From NCBI GenBank assembly GCA_019240655.1, contig JAFAXX010000132.1, positions 1 through 64,000 of the forward strand: DNA of 64,000 bases, read 5' to 3'. Origin of the DNA: Solirubrobacterales bacterium. GTDB taxonomy: Bacteria; Actinomycetota; Thermoleophilia; Solirubrobacterales; Solirubrobacteraceae. Position numbers and translations under genes: made by a program. The notes below the pieces were generated by a model. It saw only the letters and a program-made list of their open reading frames with translations. It searched no databases and had not been told where the DNA came from. This document shows, piece after piece, positions 1 through 7,471 of the stretch. Within the stretch, counting starts at the first letter, position 1, and each line of letters starts with the position of its first letter.

Positions 1-759
1 ATCGAGCGCGAGTCCGAGCTCGAGGACATCCTGCTCGGCGACAAGTTCGAGAAGATCGACATCTACGATCGCTACAACAAGCCGCTGAAGCTCACCGACG
101 CGAGGTGGAAGCGCTTCAACCGCCTGCTCAAGCAGTACGACGGCTGGGCCTCGGCGCTGCGGGCGTCACACGGCCATGGCGTGATCACCTTCCTCGAGCA
201 GGCTCGGCTCCTCGAGGATCAGATCACCGACATCGATGCTCTGCTGCGCCGCATTGCGAAAGACGGCACCAACGGCGAGCCCTATCGCTCGGAGCTGGTC
301 TCGCAGGATGACGCCGAGGTCGTGATCCGGACGGTCGAGGCGAAGACCGGCCTGGCCACCACGCATCGGGTGCCCCGCGCCACGCTGGAGGCCGAGGAAT
401 ACCACCGGCTCAGCGAGATCCACGCCGAGCTGGCCGGACTGGCCGGCACGCCGCCGTTTCTGGTTCGCCTGGGCGAGAACCAGCGGGACGCCCGGACCTT
501 CGAGGAGCTCCGGGAATCGATCCTCGCGGTGGCTCAGCGCGGCATCGACTACTACCGCTTCAAGGGCCTCGGCGAGATGGACGCTCACGAACTCCGCGAG
601 ACGACGATGGACCCGGCCACGCGAACCCTCGTACAGGTGACGATGGAGGATGCCGCCTCGGCCGACCTGGTGTTCTCGATGCTGATGGGAGACCAGGTCG
701 AACCCCGGCGGGCGTTCATCGAGGAGAACGCCCGGCTCGTCTCCAATCTCGACGTCTAG
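1..759 (+). CDS. gyrB: DNA gyrase subunit B, C-terminal part (5' end outside window)
   Basis: The reading frame is open from base 1 and gives 252 residues ending at TAG. It is the C-terminal end of the ATPase subunit of gyrase, which introduces negative supercoils with GyrA. The family tail is clear: [16 protein letters not shown] and [10 protein letters not shown]. About 170 residues before RFKGLGEM match the extra domain known from long proteobacterial GyrB (for example an [12 protein letters not shown] stretch resembling the E. coli region before RYKGLGEM); the short GyrB of mycobacteria and Bacillus lacks it. gyrA follows after 9 bases, so the two are cotranscribed. Confidence 0.96.
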   Translation: MERESELEDILLGDKFEKIDIYDRYNKPLKLTDARWKRFNRLLKQYDGWASALRASHGHGVITFLEQARLLEDQITDIDALLRRIAKDGTNGEPYRSELVSQDDAEVVIRTVEAKTGLATTHRVPRATLEAEEYHRLSEIHAELAGLAGTPPFLVRLGENQRDARTFEELRESILAVAQRGIDYYRFKGLGEMDAHELRETTMDPATRTLVQVTMEDAASADLVFSMLMGDQVEPRRAFIEENARLVSNLDV

Positions 760-768
760 GCGGGCGCG

Positions 769-3267
769 ATGGCATCGATCGACACCATCGGCGGCGGGAA
801 CATCGAGCCGCGCGGGCTCGAGGAGGAGATGCGCTCGGCGTACCTCGACTACGCCATGTCGGTGATCGTCGGCCGTGCGCTGCCCGACGTCCGCGACGGT
901 CTCAAGCCGGTTCACCGCCGCGTTCTCTACGTGATGAACGAGCTCGGCCTGCAGCCGACGCGCAAGCACGTCAAGTGCGCGCAGATCGTCGGCGAGGTGA
1001 TGGGGAAGTACCACCCCCACGGCGACTCGGCGATCTACGACACGCTGGCGCGGATGGCGCAGGACTTCTCGATGCGCTACCCGCTGGTCGACGGGCACGG
1101 CAACTTCGGCAACATCGACGGCTGGGGCGCGGCCGCCATGCGCTACACCGAAGCCCGCCTGGACCGGCTGGCGACCGAGATGCTCCGGGACATCGACGCC
1201 GAGACGGTCGACTTCGCGCCCACTTACGACGGAAGCCGCCAGGAGCCGATCGTGCTCCCCTCGCGGTTCCCGAACCTGCTCGTCAACGGCGGCTCGGGGA
1301 TCGCCGTCGGCATGGCCACGAACATCCCCCCGCACAACCTCCGCGAGGTCGCCCGCGGTGTGATCGCCTACATCGACGATCCCGGGATCGACGTCGACGG
1401 GCTGATGAAGCACATCAAGGGCCCCGACTTCCCCACCGCGAGGACGATCCTCGGTCGCGAGGGCATCCGCGAGGCCTACCGGACCGGCCGCGGACGAATT
1501 CGCGTCCAGGCCAAGGCGCACGTCGAGCCGATCGGTCAGGGGAAGGAGGCGATCATCGTCACCGAGCTGCCCTATCAGGTGCGCAAGGGCGGTGACGGCG
1601 GCCTGATCGAGAAGATCGCCGGCCTCGTCCACGAGAAGAAGGCCCCCGAGATCACCGACGTCCGCGACGAGTCCGATCGCCACGGGATGCGGATCGTGAT
1701 CGAGCTCAAGCGCGACGCGATCCCCAAGGTCGTCCTGAACAAGTTGTTCAAGCACACGCCGATGCAGGCGACGTTCGGCGTCAACATGGTCGCCCTCGTC
1801 GACAACGTGCCGCGGACGCTCTCGCTGCGCGAGGTGATCGTCCACTACGTCGATCACCAGCGCGACGTCATCGTGCGCCGGACCAAGTACGAGCTGCGCC
1901 GCTCGGAGGAGCGCGCGCACGTGCTCGAGGGCCAGTTGGTCGCGCTGGCCAACCTCGACGAGGTGATCGCGCTGATCCGCGCCTCGCGCAACCCGGAGTC
2001 AGCTCGGGAGGGACTGGTCGAGCGCTTCGAGCTGACCGTCGTACAGGCGCAGGCAATCCTGCAGTTGACCCTGAGTCGCCTGACCGCGCTCGAGGCCGAC
2101 AAGATCAAGCAGGAGCACGCAGACCTCGTGGAACGCATCAAGGAGCTGCGCGAGATCCTCGGCGACGAGAGCAGGGTGTACGGCCTCATCACGGAGGAGC
2201 TCGGCGAGATCGCCGAGTCCTACGGCGATCAGCGACGGACCGAGATCCTCCACGCGGAAGGCGAGCTCGACGTCGAGGATTTGATTGCCGATCAGCAAAT
2301 GGTCATCTCGATCACCCATTCCGGTTACATCAAGTCGCTGCCGCTCTCGACCTATCGCCAGCAGCGCCGCGGCGGCATCGGGGTGACCGGGATGGAGATG
2401 AAGGACGACGATTACATCGAGCACCTCTTCGTCTCCTCGACCCACGACTACCTGTTGTTCTTCACCAACCGCGGCAAGGTCTACCGCCTGAAGGTCTACG
2501 AGCTGCCCGAGGCATCGCGCACCGCCAAGGGCCGCGCGCTGGTCAACCTGCTCCCGCTCCGCGACGGCGAGCGCGTGCAGTCGGTGCTCTCGACGCGGGA
2601 CTTCAGCGAGGGCAAGTATCTGGTCTTCGCCACCCGCGAGGGCATGGTCAAGAAGACCGAGTTCGCCGCCTACAACACGCCGATCAAGGCCGACGGCATC
2701 ATCGCGATCAACATCCGCGACGACGACGAGCTGATCGCGGTGCGGCGGACCGGCGGTCACGACGACATCATCATGGTCTCGCGCTCCGGCCAGGCCGCCC
2801 GCTTCAGCGAGGCTGAGGTCCGTGCCATGGGCCGTGACACCAGCGGGGTGCGAGGCATGAACGTCGCCCAGCCCGGGAACTCCGTCCTTGCCATGGACGT
2901 CGCCCGCGATGACCAGGAGCTGCTCGTGGTGACCGAGAACGGCTATGGCAAGCGCACGCCGATCCCCGATTACCCCGTCAAGGGCCGCGGGACGATGGGG
3001 GTGAAGACGATCACGCTGACCGAGAACAAGGGCCAGCTCGCCGGAGCGCTCGTCGTCCGCGAGCACCAGGAGCTCGTGTTCATCTCGCAGAACGGGATGG
3101 TCCAGCGCACCTCTGTGCGCGGCATCAATCGCTACGGCCGCGGCTCGCAAGGCGTCCGCGTGATGAATATCCGTGACGACGACCAGGTCAGCGCGGTGGC
3201 GCTGGTGGTTGAGTCCGAGGCTCAGACCGCGGCGCGGGTGGCCGAGGACGAGGGCGCCGAGGAGTAA
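769..3267 (+). CDS. gyrA: DNA gyrase subunit A
   Basis: The 832-residue protein is the DNA breakage-reunion subunit of gyrase. The active-site tyrosine is Tyr126 in [10 protein letters not shown]. The quinolone-determining region reads [10 protein letters not shown], with Ser87 and Asp91 at the two classic resistance positions, so a wild-type sensitive sequence is predicted. The GyrA box, QRRGGIG, is at residues 532-538, followed by the six-bladed C-terminal wrapping domain and an acidic tail. Length and domain order are normal. The ATG lies 9 bases after gyrB. A strong hairpin follows the stop codon directly. Confidence 0.98.
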   Translation: MASIDTIGGGNIEPRGLEEEMRSAYLDYAMSVIVGRALPDVRDGLKPVHRRVLYVMNELGLQPTRKHVKCAQIVGEVMGKYHPHGDSAIYDTLARMAQDFSMRYPLVDGHGNFGNIDGWGAAAMRYTEARLDRLATEMLRDIDAETVDFAPTYDGSRQEPIVLPSRFPNLLVNGGSGIAVGMATNIPPHNLREVARGVIAYIDDPGIDVDGLMKHIKGPDFPTARTILGREGIREAYRTGRGRIRVQAKAHVEPIGQGKEAIIVTELPYQVRKGGDGGLIEKIAGLVHEKKAPEITDVRDESDRHGMRIVIELKRDAIPKVVLNKLFKHTPMQATFGVNMVALVDNVPRTLSLREVIVHYVDHQRDVIVRRTKYELRRSEERAHVLEGQLVALANLDEVIALIRASRNPESAREGLVERFELTVVQAQAILQLTLSRLTALEADKIKQEHADLVERIKELREILGDESRVYGLITEELGEIAESYGDQRRTEILHAEGELDVEDLIADQQMVISITHSGYIKSLPLSTYRQQRRGGIGVTGMEMKDDDYIEHLFVSSTHDYLLFFTNRGKVYRLKVYELPEASRTAKGRALVNLLPLRDGERVQSVLSTRDFSEGKYLVFATREGMVKKTEFAAYNTPIKADGIIAINIRDDDELIAVRRTGGHDDIIMVSRSGQAARFSEAEVRAMGRDTSGVRGMNVAQPGNSVLAMDVARDDQELLVVTENGYGKRTPIPDYPVKGRGTMGVKTITLTENKGQLAGALVVREHQELVFISQNGMVQRTSVRGINRYGRGSQGVRVMNIRDDDQVSAVALVVESEAQTAARVAEDEGAEE

Positions 3268-3290
3268 GGGCCGGCGACAGGCGCCGGCCC
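3268..3290 (+). terminator. Hairpin terminator of gyrBA
   Basis: A perfect 9-base-pair inverted repeat (GGGCCGGCG / CGCCGGCCC, loop ACAGG) starts at the base after the gyrA stop codon. There is no long T tract, as is usual for terminators in GC-rich actinobacteria. Confidence 0.7.
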
Positions 3291-3394
3291 CGGTTTCGGC
3301 CACCGCACGCGGGCGCCTGCCGGCCAGAAGCCCCGTACGGGGCGGCGGGCCGGACTCCCCGATCGCCGGGCCCTTCGCTAAGATCAGCGCTACC

Positions 3395-3577
3395 AGAGAA
3401 AGGAGGTGGTCCGTCTGTCTGAAAGTTCTTGCGGGACCCTGGAGGTGTCCGGCCGCTAGGTCGGAGGCTGACCCCGCTTAGCGGAGTCCAACCCGCGACA
3501 CCGCCGTGGCGGATGCCGGAACTCGTCCCACCGGCGCCTGGTTTGAATCCGCCCGGCTCCAGGCAGCCAGAAGTTCG
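3395..3577 (+). other. Unidentified structured segment with a 17-codon micro-ORF
   Basis: This fills most of the 367-base gap after gyrA. Bases 3397-3408 (GAAAGGAGGTG with the preceding A) are a near-complete complement of the 16S rRNA 3' tail, a very strong Shine-Dalgarno sequence. A 17-codon ORF, VVRLSESSCGTLEVSGR, runs 3406-3459 from GTG. The remainder folds into short hairpins: CCGC-TTA-GCGG at 3474-3484, CCGCC-GT-GGCGG at 3501-3512, and GCCTGG/CCAGGC at 3536-3541 with 3559-3564. A palindromic terminator follows. It looks like a small RNA or attenuator/leader-peptide unit of its own; I do not recognise the family. Confidence 0.45.
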
Positions 3578-3607
3578 GTGAAGGGCGCCGTCGACGGCGC
3601 CCTTCAC
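3578..3607 (+). terminator. Perfect 30-base palindrome, terminator of the segment upstream
   Basis: All 30 bases form a perfect palindrome centred on GTCGAC, so either strand can fold into a stem of up to 12-13 pairs. It separates the structured segment at 3395-3577 from the DUF2277 gene, and most likely ends transcription of the former. Confidence 0.7.
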
Positions 3608-3622
3608 GCGTTCGGGGCCGGG

Positions 3623-3628
3623 TAGGCT
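3623..3628 (+). promoter_or_regulatory. Candidate -10 element (TAGGCT) of a leaderless gene
   Basis: TAGGCT ends 6 bases before ATG 3635 and no Shine-Dalgarno sequence is present. This spacing places the transcription start at or next to the start codon. Confidence 0.45.
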
Positions 3629-3634
3629 GTGGCG

Positions 3635-3904
3635 ATGTGCCGAAACATCCGAACCCTCTACAACTTCGACCCGCCGGCCACCGACGAGGAGATCCGCGCC
3701 GCGGCGCTTCAGTACGTGCGCAAGATCAGCGGCTTCAACAAGCCCTCGCGGGCCAACGAGGAGGCGTTCGCCCTCGCCGTCGAACGGGTCGCCGCTGCCT
3801 CGGCGGAGCTGCTCGCCGGCCTGCACACCTCCGCTCCGGTGAAGGACCGGGAGGCCGAGGCCGCCAAGGCCCGGGCCCGCGCCGCCGAGCGCTACGCGGC
3901 GTGA
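3635..3904 (+). CDS. DUF2277 family protein
   Basis: The 89-residue protein begins MCRNIRTLYNFDPPATDE, which is the hallmark of the DUF2277 family, and continues with RKISGFNKPS and an alanine-rich helical tail. The ATG at 3635 is chosen because homologues start with MCRN; an in-frame GTG two codons upstream would overlap the promoter element. The function is unknown. It stands alone between a terminator and a repeat-rich gap, and its stop codon lies inside the first unit of a 27-base-period duplication. Confidence 0.85.
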   Translation: MCRNIRTLYNFDPPATDEEIRAAALQYVRKISGFNKPSRANEEAFALAVERVAAASAELLAGLHTSAPVKDREAEAAKARARAAERYAA

Positions 3905-3939
3905 TCGCCTCGGACGCGCTACGCGGCGTGATCGCCTCG
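3890..3939 (+). repeat. 23-base direct repeat spanning the DUF2277 stop codon
   Basis: The 23 bases at 3890-3912 are repeated exactly at 3917-3939. Each copy carries GCGGCGTGATCG, so the TGA stop codon of the DUF2277 gene is duplicated. Confidence 0.85.
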
Positions 3940-3977
3940 ACCTGGTCGCATCCGCCCTTCGGTGCGGGACCGAGGTC

Positions 3978-4016
3978 GTGGCGAAAAAGTCCGGCTATAC
4001 CGACAACTTTCGCCAC
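3978..4016. terminator. Long-loop inverted repeat downstream of DUF2277
   Basis: GTGGCGAAA at 3978-3986 is the reverse complement of TTTCGCCAC at 4008-4016. The repeat lies between convergent genes (DUF2277 and the HNH gene), so it may terminate both. The 21-base loop makes it a weak candidate. Confidence 0.35.
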
Positions 4017-4056
4017 GGGGGGCGGCGAGCGGGTTCGCCACGCGGGGGGTAGCGAG

Positions 4057-4171
4057 GAGCGAGTTCGCCCTCGCGGGCGGGTGGCGAGGGGCGAGCCGGC
4101 TGAGTGGGCCGGTGGCGGGGAGCGAGTTCGACCTCGCGGGTGGGTGGCGAGGGGCGAGCCGGCTGAGTGGG
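4057..4171. repeat. Two 52-base direct repeats, 63-base period
   Basis: Bases 4057-4108 recur at 4120-4171 with two mismatches. A degenerate third relative lies just before (4026-4045). The unit contains GTGGCGAGGGGCGAGCC. It fills the gap between the DUF2277 and HNH stop codons; no gene is visible here. Confidence 0.85.
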
Positions 4172-4178
4172 GCGACGC

Positions 4179-4745
4179 TCAGGCGACGAGGTACTGACGC
4201 CAGGCGCTCGGGATCGTCGGGCTGGCGACGTGGATGAATACGGTCGGGCCCGGTGTGCGCGGCTGGCGCTGAAGCTGCATCCCGGCTTGGCGGGGCAGGG
4301 CGTCGCCCTTGCGGCGGTTGCACGGCGCGCACGAGGCGACGATGTTCTCCCAGCTCGACAGACCGCCCTTCGAGCGCGGGATCACGTGGTCCACGGTGAG
4401 ATTGGAGCGGGCGCCGCAGTACTGGCACGTCCAGTCGTCGCGCGCGAACACAGCCCGGCGGGTGATCTTCCGGCGGTGGGTGTCGCGGGGGATGCGGACG
4501 TAGGTCACCAACCGGATCACCACCGGCCGCGCGATCGTCGCGGTCGCCGCGTGGAGCTCCCACTCGGCGCGCTCGATCACTTCGGCCTTCTCCTTGAGCA
4601 GGAGGACGACGGCGCGCCGAACCGTGCAGACGTTGATCGGCTCATACGTCGCGTTCAACACGAGCACCCGGCCAACCGTCGGTCCGCGTCGCTGGTGCTC
4701 GGGGCGCGACGCAGACCAAGCTGGCGCTGGTACTGAGGTGGCCAT
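4179..4745 (-). CDS. HNH endonuclease family protein
   Basis: The 188-residue protein carries an N-terminal VLVLNATYEPINVCTVRR segment typical of a widespread actinobacterial HNH family. A C-terminal zinc-bound HNH nuclease domain follows: CQYC and CAPC supply the metal cysteines and DHVIPRSKGG gives the catalytic His. The start at 4745 (MATSVPAP) is preferred over 4781 because TACACT lies 11 bases upstream. The biological substrate is unknown; no toxin, phage or restriction partner is adjacent, so a housekeeping or repair role is as likely as defence. Confidence 0.88.
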   Translation of the reverse strand: MATSVPAPAWSASRPEHQRRGPTVGRVLVLNATYEPINVCTVRRAVVLLLKEKAEVIERAEWELHAATATIARPVVIRLVTYVRIPRDTHRRKITRRAVFARDDWTCQYCGARSNLTVDHVIPRSKGGLSSWENIVASCAPCNRRKGDALPRQAGMQLQRQPRTPGPTVFIHVASPTIPSAWRQYLVA

Positions 4746-4756
4746 GTCTGGCCGGG

Positions 4757-4762
4757 AGTGTA
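4757..4762 (-). promoter_or_regulatory. Candidate -10 element (TACACT) of the HNH gene
   Basis: TACACT on the minus strand ends 11 bases before ATG 4745. There is no Shine-Dalgarno sequence. Confidence 0.4.
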
Positions 4763-4846
4763 CCGACGCGGACAGCGCCATCCGGTGGGCCGCGGTGGCC
4801 CGCCGGCTCGATCACATCTCGCTAACTTCGGGCTAACGAACAGCCC

Positions 4847-5701
4847 TCAGGCGGCCGGGAACGAGCCGAGGACCCGGAGCACTTCGACGTGCGCGCGCAG
4901 CCCGGCGAGTGCCTCGGCCACGCGTGAGTCGCTGTCGCGGCCCTCGAGGTCGAGGAAGAACATGTAGCGGCCGAGGCCCTGCTTGCGCGGACGGGACTCG
5001 ATCCGCGTGAGGTTGACCTTTCGGGTGGCGAACTCCGCGAGGCACCTGACCAGCCAGCCCGGTGCCTCTGCGCCGACGCCCCAGAAGACGATCGCCGTCT
5101 TCCACGGCCCGATCACCGGCTGGACCGCGCCCGGCCCGCCCGGCGAGACCCCGAGCCGGGCCAGCCACACGAACCGGGTCTCGTTGTCGGCGACATCCTC
5201 CACGCCGGCGCGCAGCACCTGGCAGCCGTAGCGCTCCGCCGCCAGACGGTTGCCGAGCGCCGCCCACGCGCCGTCGTGCTCGGCGACCATCCGCACCGCC
5301 TCGGCGGTCGAGGCCCCGGCGAGGACGCGGGCCTGGGGCAGCCGCAAGCGGATGAAGCGCGCGCACTGCGCGTTGGCCTGGGGGTGCGAGACCACCGCCT
5401 CGATCTCCTCGAGCTCTAGCCCGCTGCGCGCGATCAGGCAGTGGCGGATGGGATGGATCACCTCGCCGACGATCGCGACGTCCTCGGTCTCCATCGCCAG
5501 TGCGTCGAGCGTGGCGTTGACCGAGCCCTCGAGCGAGTTCTCGATCGGCACGAGCGCGCGCTCTACTGTGCCGGCGTGCACCGCCATGACCGTGTCGTAG
5601 ATCGTCGGCAGGGGGACGAGCGTCAGCTGCTGGCCCGCCGTGGCGTCGATCAGGGCCTCCTGGGTGAACGTGCCCTCGGGCCCGAAGTAGCCGATCCGCA
5701 T
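4847..5701 (-). CDS. pheA: Prephenate dehydratase
   Basis: This 284-residue enzyme converts prephenate to phenylpyruvate in phenylalanine synthesis. The N-terminal catalytic domain starts MRIGYFGPEGTFT and holds the conserved substrate loop NETRF near residue 170. The C-terminal ACT domain, which binds phenylalanine for feedback inhibition, ends with the ESRP motif (NLTRIESRP); the usual GAL motif is altered to APGWL. The start at MRIGYF is the family start; longer in-frame extensions would run into the upstream gene. It lies 19 bases after the DUF4446 gene and is probably cotranscribed with it. Confidence 0.95.
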   Translation of the reverse strand: MRIGYFGPEGTFTQEALIDATAGQQLTLVPLPTIYDTVMAVHAGTVERALVPIENSLEGSVNATLDALAMETEDVAIVGEVIHPIRHCLIARSGLELEEIEAVVSHPQANAQCARFIRLRLPQARVLAGASTAEAVRMVAEHDGAWAALGNRLAAERYGCQVLRAGVEDVADNETRFVWLARLGVSPGGPGAVQPVIGPWKTAIVFWGVGAEAPGWLVRCLAEFATRKVNLTRIESRPRKQGLGRYMFFLDLEGRDSDSRVAEALAGLRAHVEVLRVLGSFPAA

Positions 5702-5720
5702 CGCTACCGAGACGGCCGCG

Positions 5721-6239
5721 TCAGGCCGAGGCCGCGCGGCTGCCGTTGCCCTCGAGGGCGAGCCGCACGGCCTCGTCCTCCTCCGGCGAGAGCTCGAGCT
5801 CACCCTGACCGCCGCGAACCTGCTTGGCATAGACCCGGGCCTGGTCACGGTGCAGGATCGAGGACAGCACGATGCCCGAGCGAGTGGCGTCTAGCAGGGC
5901 GATCGAGGTCGACTGGATTCCCGACGTGTCGCCCCAGGCGTTGTAGCGGACCAGCGAGTGGTAGGCCACCGCACCGTCGAGCCGCTGCTCGGCCGCGTCG
6001 ATGCGCTCGTTCATCCGTTGTGCCGCTTCGTCGACATACGCGGAGAGGGCCTCGAACTGCTGCTGCAGCGAGGCGGCGTGAGCGACCAGGTCCTGACGCC
6101 GGCCGCCGAGGACCATGTGCTGCGCGGCGCGCACGCGCCGCAGCTTCAGCGCCAGGATCACGCAACCGATCACGGCCAGCACGCCGACGGCGCCGGCGGC
6201 GATCGCGACGATGCCGGCTGTGCTCGTGAGGTCGTGCAC
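5721..6239 (-). CDS. DUF4446 family membrane-anchored protein
   Basis: The 172-residue protein has one N-terminal membrane helix (residues about 7-30), a helical stretch rich in Gln, Glu and Ala that could form a coiled coil, and a C-terminal globular part with VRYNAWGDTSG, SIALLD and SSILHRDQARVYAKQV. That pattern defines DUF4446. The function is unknown. A GTG start with TATCCT 8 bases upstream suggests a leaderless transcript that continues into pheA. Confidence 0.85.
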   Translation of the reverse strand: MHDLTSTAGIVAIAAGAVGVLAVIGCVILALKLRRVRAAQHMVLGGRRQDLVAHAASLQQQFEALSAYVDEAAQRMNERIDAAEQRLDGAVAYHSLVRYNAWGDTSGIQSTSIALLDATRSGIVLSSILHRDQARVYAKQVRGGQGELELSPEEDEAVRLALEGNGSRAASA

Positions 6240-6247
6240 GGACTCGA

Positions 6248-6253
6248 AGGATA
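6248..6253 (-). promoter_or_regulatory. Candidate -10 element (TATCCT) of the DUF4446-pheA unit
   Basis: TATCCT on the minus strand ends 8 bases before GTG 6239, with no Shine-Dalgarno sequence. Confidence 0.45.
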
Positions 6254-6292
6254 GGCGGACGTACGGTCAGCTCGCCACGGCGCCCGCCACGG

Positions 6293-7447
6293 CTACTGGA
6301 AGGTCACCTGATAGGTCTGCGAGTTGTGTGTCGTCACGGTCTCGCCCGGTACCTTCTCGACCGCCGCGGTCACCGTGTAGGTCCCGGCGCGCGGCGCTGA
6401 GCCGAGCGTGATCGTGGCCGTCGACGGCGCGCCCGGAGTGGTGTTCGGCACGACGGTCTGGCCGCTGATCGAAGTGCCACTCACCGTGACCCTGACGATC
6501 ACGTTCTTCTCCCGGTTCTGGCCGTCGTTGGTGAACTTGCAGGTGAAGGTGGGCGGTGGGCTGGCGGGGAGGGTCGCGCTGCCACCGTTCGGGAGCGTCG
6601 TCGAGCCGATGCTGCACTGATCCATGCGATGACCATGGATGCCCGAGGCCGGCTTGGCGTTCGGGTTCGTCGCCGAGCCCCCTTGGAGCTGACTCGCCAC
6701 GTACGCCGGCGTCAGCCAGCCGACGTCGGGGAGGAATTGCCCGGCGTTCATTTGCTCGCCGCCCGTGCCGCCCACCCGGATCCCGGCGCGGTGGAGCGCC
6801 CCGGCCAGCTCGGGCAGCGCGTAGGACTTGTAGACGACGTCGGAGGCGTAGAAGCGCGCCATCTCCGCAGCGATGTGATCGATCGCGTCCTGGTTTGTGG
6901 CGTCGGCGAGTGCCGGCTGGATGTACTGCGCGGTGCCGGCGATGCCGTCCTGGCGCAGCCGCAAGGCGAGCAGCACGTATTGCTGCGCGGTCTTGACCTC
7001 GTCGGGTACGTTCAGCCGCTTGGCGTGGGCGAGCTGGCTGTCGGCGTCGACGCGCTCCTGGTTGATCTGCGTCTGCACGGATGCCGCGTCGCCGGTGCTC
7101 TGCGCCCGCGCGAGGTCGCTGAACAGACGGCCGCTGGTCCCGTCGGAGCGCTCGATCAACGACGCGACGTTGTTGTTGTAGTCCTTCAGCGAGTTGTTCC
7201 GCCGGCTGACCTCGCAGCCGCGAACGCCGAGGACGATGACGATCCCGAGCACGGCCACGATCAGGGCCGCCACCACGCGGCGCAGCTGGATCGCCTGCCG
7301 GTCGCTCGGACGGCGCCCGCGGGCCCCGGCGGGACGGCGCCTGGGGCCCCCGGACGGACGGCGCCTGGGGCCCCCGGAGGGACGACGCCTCGGCGCTGAT
7401 CGGTGCGTCGCGGTGCGGGTCTCGTCTGCCTCGTCGAAGAACGACAA
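6293..7447 (-). CDS. Single-pass membrane protein with an extracellular Ig/CARDB-like domain
   Basis: The start is a TTG (residues LSFFDEADE) preceded by GGGAGGAAGG, one of the clearest Shine-Dalgarno sequences in the window. The 384-residue product has an Arg-rich cytoplasmic tail made of three PRRRPSGG-like repeats, one membrane helix at about residues 58-77, a helical external region, and a C-terminal beta-rich domain (residues about 290-384) resembling CARDB/Ig-like adhesion modules. The family is not recognised further. It is transcribed away from the Ser/Thr kinase at 7472, with only 24 bases between the starts. Confidence 0.75.
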   Translation of the reverse strand: MSFFDEADETRTATHRSAPRRRPSGGPRRRPSGGPRRRPAGARGRRPSDRQAIQLRRVVAALIVAVLGIVIVLGVRGCEVSRRNNSLKDYNNNVASLIERSDGTSGRLFSDLARAQSTGDAASVQTQINQERVDADSQLAHAKRLNVPDEVKTAQQYVLLALRLRQDGIAGTAQYIQPALADATNQDAIDHIAAEMARFYASDVVYKSYALPELAGALHRAGIRVGGTGGEQMNAGQFLPDVGWLTPAYVASQLQGGSATNPNAKPASGIHGHRMDQCSIGSTTLPNGGSATLPASPPPTFTCKFTNDGQNREKNVIVRVTVSGTSISGQTVVPNTTPGAPSTATITLGSAPRAGTYTVTAAVEKVPGETVTTHNSQTYQVTFQ

Positions 7448-7471
7448 ACCTTCCTCCCTAGGGCGTAAGGC

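Noticed and set aside
166-1920. 584-codon open frame on the minus strand through gyrB/gyrA
   Set aside because: It is antisense to two certain genes, and its His/Asp/Arg/Leu-rich composition is typical of GC-rich shadow frames.
3536-3564. GGTTTGAATCC with flanking GCCTGG/CCAGGC looks like a tRNA or tmRNA T-arm
   Set aside because: No matching acceptor, D-arm or anticodon arm could be placed around it, and the 3' CCA context is wrong.
4179-4745. HNH protein plus neighbouring methyl-like or repeat elements as a defence system
   Set aside because: No partner gene (methyltransferase, helicase, toxin or immunity) is adjacent; the DNA methyltransferase is 41 kb away.
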